From assembly GCA_017938205.1 (NCBI GenBank), contig JAGBCA010000064.1, positions 1 through 41,916 of the forward strand: a DNA stretch of 41,916 nucleotides, written 5' to 3'. Each line of letters opens with the position of its first letter. Position 1 is the stretch's first letter. Positions 33,002-40,944 of this stretch are shown here, piece after piece. The stretch is from Clostridia bacterium (GTDB taxonomy: Bacteria; Bacillota; Clostridia; Oscillospirales; CAG-272). Made by a program: the position numbers and the translations under genes. The notes beneath the pieces are model-generated. The model had not been told where the DNA came from. It made no database searches and saw only the letters and a list, made by a program, of their open reading frames with translations.

Positions 33002-33052
33002 AAAACACGCCCGTGCGTTGTTGTATTTTCACCCATAACAACGAAACGGATA

Positions 33053-33081
33053 TTGACTTTTCTCCCTTTCTTTGCTATAAT
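33053..33081 (+). promoter_or_regulatory. Promoter of the PIG-L deacetylase gene
   Basis: TTGACT (33053-33058), 17-base spacer, TATAAT (33076-33081), 39 bases before ATG 33121. Confidence 0.9.
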
Positions 33082-33120
33082 CCTCTTAACATTATATTTA
33101 ATGAATATAGAAGGAAACGT

Positions 33121-33840
33121 ATGAAAATTTTGGCAAGCGGAATACATATTGACGATATTGAATACGGCATGGGCGGCATCGTTGCTCTCCTTTCGAAAAT
33201 GGGGCACGAGGTGCTTTGCTTAACGCCGAAGCCTTATCAGCATTATAAAGGCAGAAATGCAACCGCAGACGCGCAGTCGATGCGCGGTGCAGAAGTGCTG
33301 GGTGCTAAAAAGCTCATTCTGGATTACAATGGGCCGAAATACTATAAGGCAACGGATGAAAGCGTTCGTGCTTGCGAAGCTGTCATTCGAGAGTTTGCGC
33401 CCGATATCGTTTTTATAATGGATCCCAAGGATAATCATATCGAGCATGCGGAATGCGCAAAGGTGATGCGTGAGGCGATCTTTGCCGCTGCGGTGGACGG
33501 TGTTTGTCCAAACGAAATATATACTTATGAAACGGGGATGCTTCAGTCCTCCTGTTATTTTCTTCCCGATATCTATATTGATGTCACCGAAGCTGAGCAG
33601 CAGATGAAGGACTCGATGTATGCCTTCAGCGTTGAGCACACGGGGGCAGAACGCCTTTGGCGCGAAAAGGAGTACACGGCGCGCTTTCGCGGCCTTGCAA
33701 GTAATTTTGCGCTTGCCGAAGGACTCCGCATTTTTAAATACCCGAAGGACGGAAACGATTTTCTTCTGCGAACGCTCTTCGCGGGGAAATTCCGCTGGGC
33801 GGGCACGGATATGTATTATCCCAAGAGCGGCCTTGAATGA
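33121..33840 (+). CDS. PIG-L (LmbE) family deacetylase
   Basis: PIG-L enzymes remove N-acetyl groups from GlcNAc-type sugars with zinc. The 239-residue protein has HIDDIE at residues 9-14 in place of the usual HPDDE motif, keeping the His and Asp pair, and NHIEHAEC later as the metal-binding H-x-x-H element. The C-terminal part (DIYIDVTEAEQQMKDSM, SVEHTGAERLWREKEY) is as in sugar-specific relatives. The substrate is not known. AGGAAACGT just before ATG 33121 is the ribosome binding site; the frame is open further upstream but has no support there. Confidence 0.88.
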   Translation: MKILASGIHIDDIEYGMGGIVALLSKMGHEVLCLTPKPYQHYKGRNATADAQSMRGAEVLGAKKLILDYNGPKYYKATDESVRACEAVIREFAPDIVFIMDPKDNHIEHAECAKVMREAIFAAAVDGVCPNEIYTYETGMLQSSCYFLPDIYIDVTEAEQQMKDSMYAFSVEHTGAERLWREKEYTARFRGLASNFALAEGLRIFKYPKDGNDFLLRTLFAGKFRWAGTDMYYPKSGLE

Positions 33841-33858
33841 TTCGATCGGATATGTTAA

Positions 33859-33968
33859 TATATTCAACAGATCTAACCGCCGATGTTGCAGGCCTGCTTA
33901 GCAGTAGGTCACCGTTATAACCATCTTTAAGGATTATGTAATCAAGCTTGTGATGTCCATCTTCAAAG
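33859..33968 (-). pseudogene. Remnant of a SASP gene (third copy)
   Basis: Read on the minus strand, this stretch encodes the SASP-like run KDGYNGDL and then, after a one-base deletion relative to the intact gene, an altered frame. It matches bases 41420-41490 of the intact SASP gene in roughly four of five positions, and it matches the tandem pseudogene even past the SASP homology: the border TATTCAACAGATCT here corresponds to TATTCGACGGATCT at 41155-41168. It is followed by a similar terminator at 33973-34005. No start codon or full frame remains. Confidence 0.75.
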
Positions 33969-33972
33969 TGAA

Positions 33973-34005
33973 ATCGACCGTGCCAAAAGGCGCGGTCGAT
34001 TTTTT
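33973..34005 (+). terminator. Terminator after the PIG-L gene (GCGACCG family variant)
   Basis: ATCGACCGTGCC (33973-33984) pairs with GGCGCGGTCGAT (33989-34000), one G-U pair, 4-base loop, then a T-tract to 34005. Confidence 0.9.
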
Positions 34006-34034
34006 ACTCTCACGGCAGCATGTATAAATGATCT

Positions 34035-34883
34035 TTAAAAGTCTTTCGAAGAAAGAAAGTCAATGAAATTCAGAATTTCTTCATTTGCAATACCGTTTTT
34101 GTAATATAAGTACAATACGTGACGCATCTGCAGATCGCAAACAGAAAGCTCTACCAGATTTTTTGGCCATTCAGCGAGCTTCGTTTTTAGCCATAGGCCG
34201 AGGCCGATCCCTGCTTCGGCGCTACTTCTGAAACAGTGCTGATCGTTCGTCTGTAATACGATTTCAGGATAAAATCCTGCATTTTTGCAACATTCGAAAA
34301 GCGAACTGTTTACGCCTAAATCATATTCGAGCGTGATAAACCTTTCGTTGCGCAGATCCTTCATCGCAAGCTCTTTGCCAACCAACGGATGATCTTTCGT
34401 TGCGCAGAAGCAAATGGGATAATTTCCAAGCTCCCTTCGCTTATATTCGGGATACGCGCCGTTATCCTTGTCTATGATCAGATCGTATTCGTATCCCTCG
34501 TGATCGTTCACGTCGAACATTGCCACAAAGTGTACGTTCGGATGCGTTTTCTGATACTCGAATATAGCGCGGCTGATATACTCCCTCATTGCAAGTATCA
34601 GTATACGAATTTCGGTTTTTATTGGCTTTGTCTGCTTGATTTTTTCTACGGTTTGATTTAGCTCATCAAAAATAGCGGAAAGAGAGTTTTGCAAAAGCTT
34701 TCCGCTATCATTTAAAGATATGGAATTACTCTGCCTTTCAAATAGCTTGCATCCAAGTTCCTCCTCCAATCTTTTGATGGATGCGGATACCGAAGAAGCG
34801 GGAACCATATATTTTTCCGCGACCTTCGCAAAGTTCTCGCTTTTTGCGCTTTCATAAAAATATCGTAGCTGTAAAAGTTCCAT
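34035..34883 (-). CDS. LysR-family transcriptional regulator
   Basis: The 282-residue protein starts with a winged helix-turn-helix (MELLQLRYFYESAKSENFAK, then VPASSVSASIKRLEEELG and LFERQSNSISL), followed by the periplasmic-binding-protein-like effector domain (about 90-282). LysR proteins usually sit next to and divergent from their target and act with a small-molecule ligand. Start ATG 34883 has AGGAGG eight bases upstream; the longer reading is not supported. Its promoter overlaps, back to back, the region of the promoter of the secreted phosphoesterase gene, which is the likely target. Confidence 0.92.
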   Translation of the reverse strand: MELLQLRYFYESAKSENFAKVAEKYMVPASSVSASIKRLEEELGCKLFERQSNSISLNDSGKLLQNSLSAIFDELNQTVEKIKQTKPIKTEIRILILAMREYISRAIFEYQKTHPNVHFVAMFDVNDHEGYEYDLIIDKDNGAYPEYKRRELGNYPICFCATKDHPLVGKELAMKDLRNERFITLEYDLGVNSSLFECCKNAGFYPEIVLQTNDQHCFRSSAEAGIGLGLWLKTKLAEWPKNLVELSVCDLQMRHVLYLYYKNGIANEEILNFIDFLSSKDF

Positions 34884-34902
34884 AAGAAATCCTCCTATAT
34901 AG

Positions 34903-34931
34903 ATTATAGCACATCTTCTGAAATATGGCAA
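34903..34931 (-). promoter_or_regulatory. Promoter of the LysR regulator gene
   Basis: On the minus strand TTGCCA (34926-34931) and TATAAT (34903-34908) are 17 bases apart. It lies 18 bases from the divergent -35 at 34950. Confidence 0.88.
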
Positions 34932-34949
34932 CACTATTTTATCATATTC

Positions 34950-34978
34950 TTTACAATGCTGTCGGCGAGTGATATACT
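34950..34978 (+). promoter_or_regulatory. Promoter of the secreted phosphoesterase gene
   Basis: TTTACA (34950-34955) and TATACT (34973-34978), each one mismatch from consensus, with a 17-base spacer. The gap to the divergent LysR -35 is 18 bases, room for one regulator dimer. Confidence 0.8.
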
Positions 34979-35015
34979 TGTTTTGCAGTTAATAAATATT
35001 TATGGAGGAAAACCT

Positions 35016-37892
35016 ATGAAAAAATCAGTTGTAAGAGTGCTCTCTTTTGTATTAACGGTTACGTTGCTTCTGGGGATGATGCCAATGACCATAGTCACAA
35101 GCGCGGGCTCGCAGACCACGTTCGATGGCGTGACAACCACACCCGGTGCAACCGGATATCAAAATTATTTTAAGGAAGACACAAGCTATGATATGTCTTC
35201 AAAGGTCAATACACCGATGACCTTTGAGTTCGAGCTTGCAGGGTGTTCTGCTTTGCCCGGTGCCTCAAACGGAGGCGTTATCGTTGGAAACTACAGTGAG
35301 AACGCATCATCTTATATCAATATAGAGATCGAAACCTACGGAAAGATCATCGTTCGCGGAAGGTATAATTCGGGCAGCGAGTGGATCGCGACGTTTTATC
35401 AGTCGGAGCATGATGCAAGAATCGGTGGAGTGCATCATTATGCTGTCACAATCGGTTCTGGCTGGACCGGTGTCAGCTTATATGTAGACGGAGCGCAAAA
35501 GGCAACAAGGTATCCCGCCAGCTTAACGCTTCCGAAGGCCTCGGAATACACAAATCCCTTCAGAATTGGCGGCGATTATCGAAGCGGCAATACCAACTAC
35601 TTTAAAGGACTGATCAACTCGGTTGCAATGTTTGATTCTATTCGAACCGCGGATGAAATCAAAGCCGATAAAGCGATCAACAAGACGTGGAGCGGCTCTG
35701 TATCGGGACTTCTGGCCGCTTACGATCTTACCAGAATGGGAGAAGCAACGCTTCGCGATTATTCCGGAAACGGCAATACACTTGTTTACAACAGCAGTAG
35801 CGGCATTCAGCCGGGAAACTTCGGTATATATGAGATCGATACGACATTTACCGAGAATATAGAAACGTTTGAGGCATGGATCTATATGCCTAAGTATTAT
35901 TCGGGCAGCATCGGTGGTACAATCATCGGCAACTATCGCAGCTACAACGGAGCACGCGTTGCTTTGGAAGTATATAAAGACGGAAATCCTCGCCTTTTCT
36001 ATACCACGGCGGCCGGCACAACTGCATACCATAGATTCACAGACGTGAATTTGAAAACCGGAACGTGGCAGCATCTTGCCGTTGTCCACGATACCGCGAA
36101 CGGTGAAGCACGATGCTTTGTCAACGGCGAATTCAAGCAAAGCATTGCAGACGGCACCGTTGCCGCATATAGCGAGAATGTTCTTTCGCAGAAATTCCTT
36201 ATCGGTAGAGATACCGCTCTTCGTTATGCAGAGGGTGACGGTGAGTATTGGGAGAACAGAGCCGATCAGTATTTTAAGGGCTTCATTAAGGAGATCCGTG
36301 CTTACTCTGATGTAAGAAGTGCCGAAGAAATCGCTTCCGACTATTTAGGGAATATAAATATCAGCGACGAAGGCCTTCTCGCATGCTATCGGATGAATCC
36401 GGAGGATGCCTATAAAAATCTTACGGATATTTCCGGCAACGGATATACTGCAAACTATAAACAGCTTCTTTGGGAAAAAGAGTACGTAGAGCCGATTGAA
36501 AACGACTATGCCTACAGCTTTGCAATCGTTGGAGATACGCAAACTGTGAACGAACAGAATCCCGAGCTCCTTAAAAATATCTATAAATGGATCATAGAAA
36601 ACAAGGAAGATAAAAAAATTCAGTACGTGATCGGACTTGGTGATATTACCGAGGTTGGTGTTGACGTAGGTCACGTAAATTACGACGAAACCAAATCTCA
36701 CAAGCAATGGGCAGATGCCAAGGAAGCGATCTCGCTTATGGACGGTGTCATCCCTTATTCACTGATCCGAGGTGACGGTCACGACGGTATAGAGCTCTTT
36801 AATCAGTATTTCGGCAGTCACGAGGGATATACGCAGAATATCGCGGGATATTACGAAGAGGGAAGAATTGATAACGTCTACCATACCTTTAAGATCGGTA
36901 GCGTTGACTATCTGCTTCTTTGCCTTGACCACGGAACGAAGGACGGCCCTATCGCATGGGCAAACGAGGTGGTAGCGGCGCACCCAGCACATCGTGTAAT
37001 TGTAACCACTCACCACTATATGGAGAGCGATGGAACCTTAAGCGAATCAGGAGAAAACGGAAATGCTACGGCATATGATCCCGATAATAACGCGGCTGAT
37101 GTTCTTTGGAATGATTTTTTAAGCCGTCATCATAACATCTTTATGGTGCTTTGTGGTCATTCCGGCTCAGATGACGTAGTTGTTTCAAAGCGGCTTGGCA
37201 ATTTTGGCAATGAGGTTACGCAGATTCTTGTTGATCCTCAGGTTATGGATGCCGAATACGGCCAAGGCTCCAAGGGAATGGTAGCTATGCTTTATTTCTC
37301 CGCTGACGGACAGAATGTGCAGGTTCAGTATTATTCCACGCTGAAGGATACGTATCGCCCCTCTACGGAGCTTACCGTTTCCTACGGCTCTGCCGTGATG
37401 CCCTCGTATAACGACCTTGATGAGACGTATTTGATCGTTCAAAACAAGGAAACAGGTCTTTATTCAGTTGTAGAAAATAAATATTTTCGTTTTCTCGGCG
37501 GTTCTTTGAGATATACGAATACCGAGGAAGGATTTGCAAACCTTCGTTTTGGATATCTATTTGCATCAACCTTTGATCTTGACTCCGCGTCTTGGGGCTG
37601 GAACTACGGTGTTGTGGGAAAGAATCTTCCTAATTATATTGCGGGAGTGAATAAGACCGAAACCAACATTACCAATCTCGTTATTACCGGAGTTCCTGCG
37701 AGCTATTATCAAACCAACCTTGAGAGCCGTCTTGTATTTGAAATAGAGATCAACGGTGAAACATATAACGCATATGATCGCGTTCGAGAAAGGAATGTCT
37801 ATGACATTGCAAGGAATATGGTCAATAATCCCACCGAAACGCAGGATGCGAAGGATTATGCGCAGAAAATCGTTGATTATTACGCTTCATGA
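35016..37892 (+). CDS. Secreted LamG-LamG-metallophosphoesterase protein
   Basis: The 958-residue product has a signal peptide (1 to about 30, ending TSA). Two concanavalin/LamG-like modules follow (about 45-245 and 260-490), each with a family strand such as RIGGDYRSGNTNYFKGLINS and KGFIKEIRAYSDVRSAEEI. A calcineurin-like phosphoesterase spans about 500-820, with GDTQ (Asp 507), GDITE (Asp 543), RGDGH (587 and His 589), TTHH (666-667) and GHSG (His 715). Several canonical metal ligands are altered: GDxxD is GDITE, GNH is RGDGH and GHxH is GHSG. The last 140 residues are a separate beta-rich domain. A GGAGG at 35003-35007 precedes ATG 35016. Substrate unknown; it may bind glycans through the LamG parts. 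Confidence 0.85.
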   Translation: MKKSVVRVLSFVLTVTLLLGMMPMTIVTSAGSQTTFDGVTTTPGATGYQNYFKEDTSYDMSSKVNTPMTFEFELAGCSALPGASNGGVIVGNYSENASSYINIEIETYGKIIVRGRYNSGSEWIATFYQSEHDARIGGVHHYAVTIGSGWTGVSLYVDGAQKATRYPASLTLPKASEYTNPFRIGGDYRSGNTNYFKGLINSVAMFDSIRTADEIKADKAINKTWSGSVSGLLAAYDLTRMGEATLRDYSGNGNTLVYNSSSGIQPGNFGIYEIDTTFTENIETFEAWIYMPKYYSGSIGGTIIGNYRSYNGARVALEVYKDGNPRLFYTTAAGTTAYHRFTDVNLKTGTWQHLAVVHDTANGEARCFVNGEFKQSIADGTVAAYSENVLSQKFLIGRDTALRYAEGDGEYWENRADQYFKGFIKEIRAYSDVRSAEEIASDYLGNINISDEGLLACYRMNPEDAYKNLTDISGNGYTANYKQLLWEKEYVEPIENDYAYSFAIVGDTQTVNEQNPELLKNIYKWIIENKEDKKIQYVIGLGDITEVGVDVGHVNYDETKSHKQWADAKEAISLMDGVIPYSLIRGDGHDGIELFNQYFGSHEGYTQNIAGYYEEGRIDNVYHTFKIGSVDYLLLCLDHGTKDGPIAWANEVVAAHPAHRVIVTTHHYMESDGTLSESGENGNATAYDPDNNAADVLWNDFLSRHHNIFMVLCGHSGSDDVVVSKRLGNFGNEVTQILVDPQVMDAEYGQGSKGMVAMLYFSADGQNVQVQYYSTLKDTYRPSTELTVSYGSAVMPSYNDLDETYLIVQNKETGLYSVVENKYFRFLGGSLRYTNTEEGFANLRFGYLFASTFDLDSASWGWNYGVVGKNLPNYIAGVNKTETNITNLVITGVPASYYQTNLESRLVFEIEINGETYNAYDRVRERNVYDIARNMVNNPTETQDAKDYAQKIVDYYAS

Positions 37893-37902
37893 GGTGAATA
37901 TA

Positions 37903-38043
37903 ATGAAAGTAAAATATGAAAGCCCTGAGTCTAACATCATTTTTCTTGAAAATGAGTTTTTAACAATGTCAGGTGATAATAACGCTCCTTTTCTCGATAG
38001 TGAAGATCCGCCTGTTAACGATGGTTGGGGACAATATTATTGA
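37903..38043 (+). CDS. 46-residue acidic peptide gene
   Basis: Ten bases after the phosphoesterase stop, GAGGTGA (37891-37897) precedes ATG 37903. The 46-residue product starts MKVKYESPESNIIFLENEFL and ends in an acidic, proline and aromatic rich tail (DSEDPPVNDGWGQYY). It has no signal peptide, no cysteine and no membrane segment. Short acidic genes with a YESP-like start and an acidic C-terminal tail occur beside surface-protein genes in gut Clostridia; I know no function. It could be a precursor peptide, but no maturation enzyme is nearby. Confidence 0.65.
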   Translation: MKVKYESPESNIIFLENEFLTMSGDNNAPFLDSEDPPVNDGWGQYY

Positions 38044-38081
38044 TTTTTAGCAGATCGGATACAGTTTCGATCATATGTAAA

Positions 38082-38116
38082 AGCGACCGCACCTTTTGGT
38101 ACGGTCGCTCTTTTTA
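38082..38116 (+). terminator. Terminator after the 46-residue gene (GCGACCG family)
   Basis: AGCGACCG (38082-38089) pairs with CGGTCGCT (38102-38109), extended inward, then CTTTTT. Confidence 0.88.
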
Positions 38117-38150
38117 TAAATGCAGGGAATTGGAAACCTTAATCAAACGA

Positions 38151-38423
38151 TTATTTAAAATTCTTTTTGTAGCAATTTTTTACTTCTCTTGCAAATTTCA
38201 GATCAAGTAGAACAGAATCTTCAAATTCGCCCAAGGCCAAGAGATAGGAGGGATTCAATTTTAATATCTGGCATATTTTTCGAAGCTGCTCTAAATTGGG
38301 CTCTTGAATGTCTCTTTCGATTTTTGAATAGCTCGATTGATTCATTGGAATACAGCGAGCAACCTCTTCTTGTGAAAGATCAAGGTCTTCTCTTGCATTT
38401 CTTATTTTTTCACCGATTTTCAC
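38151..38423 (-). CDS. XRE-family transcriptional regulator
   Basis: The 90-residue protein is a single Cro/CI-type helix-turn-helix: IGEKIRNAREDLDLSQEEVA, then MNQSSYSKIERDIQEP, and LLALGEF, with a short basic tail. The start is GTG 38423 with GGAGG six bases upstream. It faces the membrane/zinc-ribbon cluster across a short divergent promoter region carrying palindromes, which suggests autoregulation and control of that cluster. It has no effector domain, so it may be antagonised by another protein. Confidence 0.9.
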   Translation of the reverse strand: MKIGEKIRNAREDLDLSQEEVARCIPMNQSSYSKIERDIQEPNLEQLRKICQILKLNPSYLLALGEFEDSVLLDLKFAREVKNCYKKNFK

Positions 38424-38450
38424 GTCTAACCTCCGAGCTTTGATGAAATA

Positions 38451-38519
38451 ATTATATCATTTTTTACTAAAAAGGTTGACAATTATTCAAAAATATAATA
38501 TAATGGTCTTACTTAGTAA
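38451..38519. promoter_or_regulatory. Divergent regulatory region with two palindromes
   Basis: The palindrome TTTTTACTAAAAA (38461-38473, one central base) lies in the spacer of the weak XRE promoter (minus-strand TATAAT at 38451-38456, poor -35 near 38474-38479). A second palindrome, TTACTTAGTAA (38509-38519), lies just after the -10 of the plus-strand promoter. Both contain the half-site TTACTAA or TTAGTAA. They are the probable XRE operators. Confidence 0.6.
38476..38504 (+). promoter_or_regulatory. Consensus promoter of the zinc-ribbon membrane cluster
   Basis: TTGACA (38476-38481) and TATAAT (38499-38504), exact consensus with a 17-base spacer. Confidence 0.9.
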
Positions 38520-38571
38520 AAAAAATACTAAAATGAGAAAAAATATTGCTTTTTGTAAAAAAGGAGGGCTT

Positions 38572-39075
38572 ATGAAAGAACTGGGATTAAAAGGAAGTTT
38601 ATTTCTGCGAATGTGCAAAATTGTTTGCTTTGTTCTGTTTTTGTGTTATGTAGTAGGGATGTATGCCTCGTTTACAGAATTTCGCACAACAGAAGATCTG
38701 ACGGAAGCAGAGCGTGAGGAATTGTTAAGTCGTGAATCTTTTGCAGATCTTGTGCGCGTGGCAGAAGCATTTGAGCAAGACGAGGAAAAATACGGAAAAT
38801 TCAGTGATGTAAAAAGCATTTCTTTTTTGTATTGTGGGTGTAGCAGCAAAAGAATGGCAGAACTTGCCTTTTCAAAGGATAACATCATATATGTCGATTG
38901 TTCCAAACAAGCAACCTTGATTACGCAAAAGGAATTTGATGATTTTAACAGTTATCATGAGAAAAAAACTTTTTCGTCTCTTTCGGCACACTTTCCGAAG
39001 AAGGAAACCTATGGTGGTGTTGAGGTGTTGTTTATAGAAGAAGTTGCAAAAAGCGAAAGAGGTGTAAGCCGGTAA
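38572..39075 (+). CDS. Single-pass membrane protein of unknown function
   Basis: The 167-residue product has one membrane segment at about residues 12-32 and then a charged domain with RESFADLVRVAEAFEQDEE, a SISFLYCGCSSK stretch and a final VEVLFIEEVAKSE. A strong AAGGAGGG at 38561-38568 precedes ATG 38572; the longer frame starts at TTG 38476 inside the promoter. No family is recognised. It is the first gene behind the consensus promoter that the XRE protein probably controls, and the local sequence is much more AT-rich than the housekeeping block. Confidence 0.75.
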   Translation: MKELGLKGSLFLRMCKIVCFVLFLCYVVGMYASFTEFRTTEDLTEAEREELLSRESFADLVRVAEAFEQDEEKYGKFSDVKSISFLYCGCSSKRMAELAFSKDNIIYVDCSKQATLITQKEFDDFNSYHEKKTFSSLSAHFPKKETYGGVEVLFIEEVAKSERGVSR

Positions 39076-39197
39076 AGCAGATGGCAAAAATATATGAATG
39101 TTTCGAATGATATAAAACGGATTTCGTGCGCATATAGAGCACAAAAAAGAGATTTATAAAGAAATGGATTAAAAAAAGGATTTGAGGGAGGATTATA

Positions 39198-39785
39198 ATG
39201 GCACTGATTATCTGTAAAAATTGCGGTAAGAAAATAAGTGACACCGCAGAAGTATGCATTCATTGTGGCATTTCTGTGAATGAAGAAGTTTCGGTGGAGA
39301 TAAAAAGGGATGAAACTTCTAAAAACGGTCAGTCTACCCAAGCAAAGACTAGACAATTTGAAGATCTTAATGACGAAGTTCGAACAAAATTAGAGCGTGA
39401 GTTTTTGAAGTCAAACAATTGGGCAAGTAAATACAAGAAAAATGAATTGCAGCTCCCGGCTATCGGTAGGCTTTGGATTTTGTATCTTGGATTTGCTTTC
39501 ATATATTTGGAGATTTTATCTCTTTTTGATATATATGTAGCCGGCCCGATAATCAATGAAAAATATTTTGACTTTGGATTGTTGGCAGTTCTTGCGCTGA
39601 TGGCTATTACATTGTGCTTGTTTGTTTATTCGATCGGTATGCGAATCTATCTGAAATCAACCTCTGCAAAATACATTTATCTTAGAAAGTTTCAAGCGTG
39701 GCTGAAAAAAGAAAAAAATGTTGATTTTATACCAACGTTTAAAAGAAAAAGCCAATTGGCTAAATTTGAAAGTGTTCAAATTTAA
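39198..39785 (+). CDS. Zinc-ribbon membrane protein 1
   Basis: The 195-residue product begins with a CxxC...CxxC ribbon (Cys 6, 9, 20, 23: CKNCGKKISDTAEVCIHCG). A hydrophilic linker and two membrane segments (about 93-113 and 123-148) follow, then a basic C-terminal tail. AGGGAGGAT precedes the ATG. The N-terminal ribbon closely resembles that of the next gene, so the two are paralogous in that part. Function unknown; the ribbon-plus-membrane layout recurs in many uncharacterised Firmicutes proteins. Confidence 0.82.
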   Translation: MALIICKNCGKKISDTAEVCIHCGISVNEEVSVEIKRDETSKNGQSTQAKTRQFEDLNDEVRTKLEREFLKSNNWASKYKKNELQLPAIGRLWILYLGFAFIYLEILSLFDIYVAGPIINEKYFDFGLLAVLALMAITLCLFVYSIGMRIYLKSTSAKYIYLRKFQAWLKKEKNVDFIPTFKRKSQLAKFESVQI

Positions 39786-39802
39786 TAATGGAGGATGAAA
39801 GC

Positions 39803-40828
39803 ATGGCAATTATAAAATGTCCCGAATGTGAGGAAAATATTTCAAGCACTGTAAAGCAGTGCATTCACTGTGGTGCGAAAATCAGATTTTGCCCTGAATG
39901 CGAATCGGTATTCGTGGGAAATGTCGCTTCTTGCCCCAATTGTGGGTATGCGTTTGAGCAGGTAGAGCAAATTTCTCAGATGCCACTGCCAAAAACATCG
40001 GATTCTCATAAAAATGAAGTCCCGGATTCGGAGGATATATCTGAAACAAGTGTTGCTGCCCTCAAACATCGTTGGGGCGAGGAAAAACCGACGATAAAAA
40101 TAGTGGGTAAAGTATTAGGTTGGGGAGCAACTATTATCACAATAATTTTAGTAATTTTGGCTTATCTTAAATATGATGAGTGGTTCAAGAGTATCGCATC
40201 TATGCAGTTTGAATTTGATATGTATTATGCTGCTAATGAAGTGCTGGAAAAGATTGCCCCTCTTCTGATAATAGGAATGATTCTTACGATTATCGACAGT
40301 GGCATCGATAGAATGCTTGAAGTATATTCTTTATATGACTTCTCACGTTGGGTTAAGCAGAAAAAAATATCCTTTGATCATATTTTGAAAAAATCCTTCA
40401 ATGAGGATATGCACGGAAAAACAGAGCAAGAAAAAAATAAGAAAGAAGAGGAACACACTTTCGCTATTCGTGCAAAACTGTATGCAGAAGATTTTTCATA
40501 TCGCAACCGATTCTATCTATACCAAATCTTTCAGTTCGCTCTTTCTGCAATCGGCACTTTTTTGTTTTATATGTGGGCGAAAATCAATGTCGAGGTGTTG
40601 ATGAAGTATAATATAGAAAAAACATTGTGGGAAAGATCTATGCATTTTGGCAATTCAACATTCGATGAGCTGAAATTTTCAATGCTTGAAAACAATTGGA
40701 TGATCGTTGCTTGTGGCATTCTTTTTGTACTGCGCGCGATTTTTACCTTCAAAGATACGTTCGATCAGCAAAATATATTGAAAAAAGCATCAGAGCAATA
40801 TAAAGATGCTTCAGACGATATCGTATAA
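39803..40828 (+). CDS. Zinc-ribbon membrane protein 2
   Basis: The 341-residue product has two CxxC...CxxC ribbons (Cys 6, 9, 20, 23 and Cys 30, 33, 44, 47), a polar linker, and about four membrane segments in two pairs separated by a charged stretch rich in Lys and Glu (near 205-225). GGAGG at 39790-39794 lies eight bases before ATG 39803, so the ATG at 39788, which overlaps the site, is not used. It is 17 bases after the previous gene and ends at a terminator at 40835. No family recognised beyond the zinc ribbons. Confidence 0.82.
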   Translation: MAIIKCPECEENISSTVKQCIHCGAKIRFCPECESVFVGNVASCPNCGYAFEQVEQISQMPLPKTSDSHKNEVPDSEDISETSVAALKHRWGEEKPTIKIVGKVLGWGATIITIILVILAYLKYDEWFKSIASMQFEFDMYYAANEVLEKIAPLLIIGMILTIIDSGIDRMLEVYSLYDFSRWVKQKKISFDHILKKSFNEDMHGKTEQEKNKKEEEHTFAIRAKLYAEDFSYRNRFYLYQIFQFALSAIGTFLFYMWAKINVEVLMKYNIEKTLWERSMHFGNSTFDELKFSMLENNWMIVACGILFVLRAIFTFKDTFDQQNILKKASEQYKDASDDIV

Positions 40829-40831
40829 AGT

Positions 40832-40944
40832 AAAAGCGACCGCACCTCTTGGCACGGTCGCTCTTTTCTCCCTCACGGGCACAGCAGGTGAGGGAGCTTT
40901 CAGCTCGGGAAAAGAAAATCAGAAACTCGGTTTAAATTAGCCGC
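40832..40944. repeat. Direct repeat copy A (terminator, hairpin and SASP 3' flank)
   Basis: Bases 40832-40944 repeat at 41266-41378, offset 434 bases, with no indel and only about two mismatches by eye over the noncoding part. The unit contains the GCGACCG terminator, a 9-bp hairpin CTCCCTCAC (40868-40876) with GTGAGGGAG (40888-40896), and the trailer and stop codon of the SASP gene. Confidence 0.9.
40835..40867. terminator. Terminator after zinc-ribbon gene 2 (GCGACCG family)
   Basis: AGCGACCG (40835-40842) pairs with CGGTCGCT (40855-40862), followed by CTTTTCT. On the minus strand it is followed by TTTT and could also stop the SASP pseudogene transcript. Confidence 0.88.

Noticed and set aside
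33016-33043. Possible terminator after the antiporter gene
   Set aside because: A 7-bp inverted repeat exists but there is no T-tract and the loop is long.
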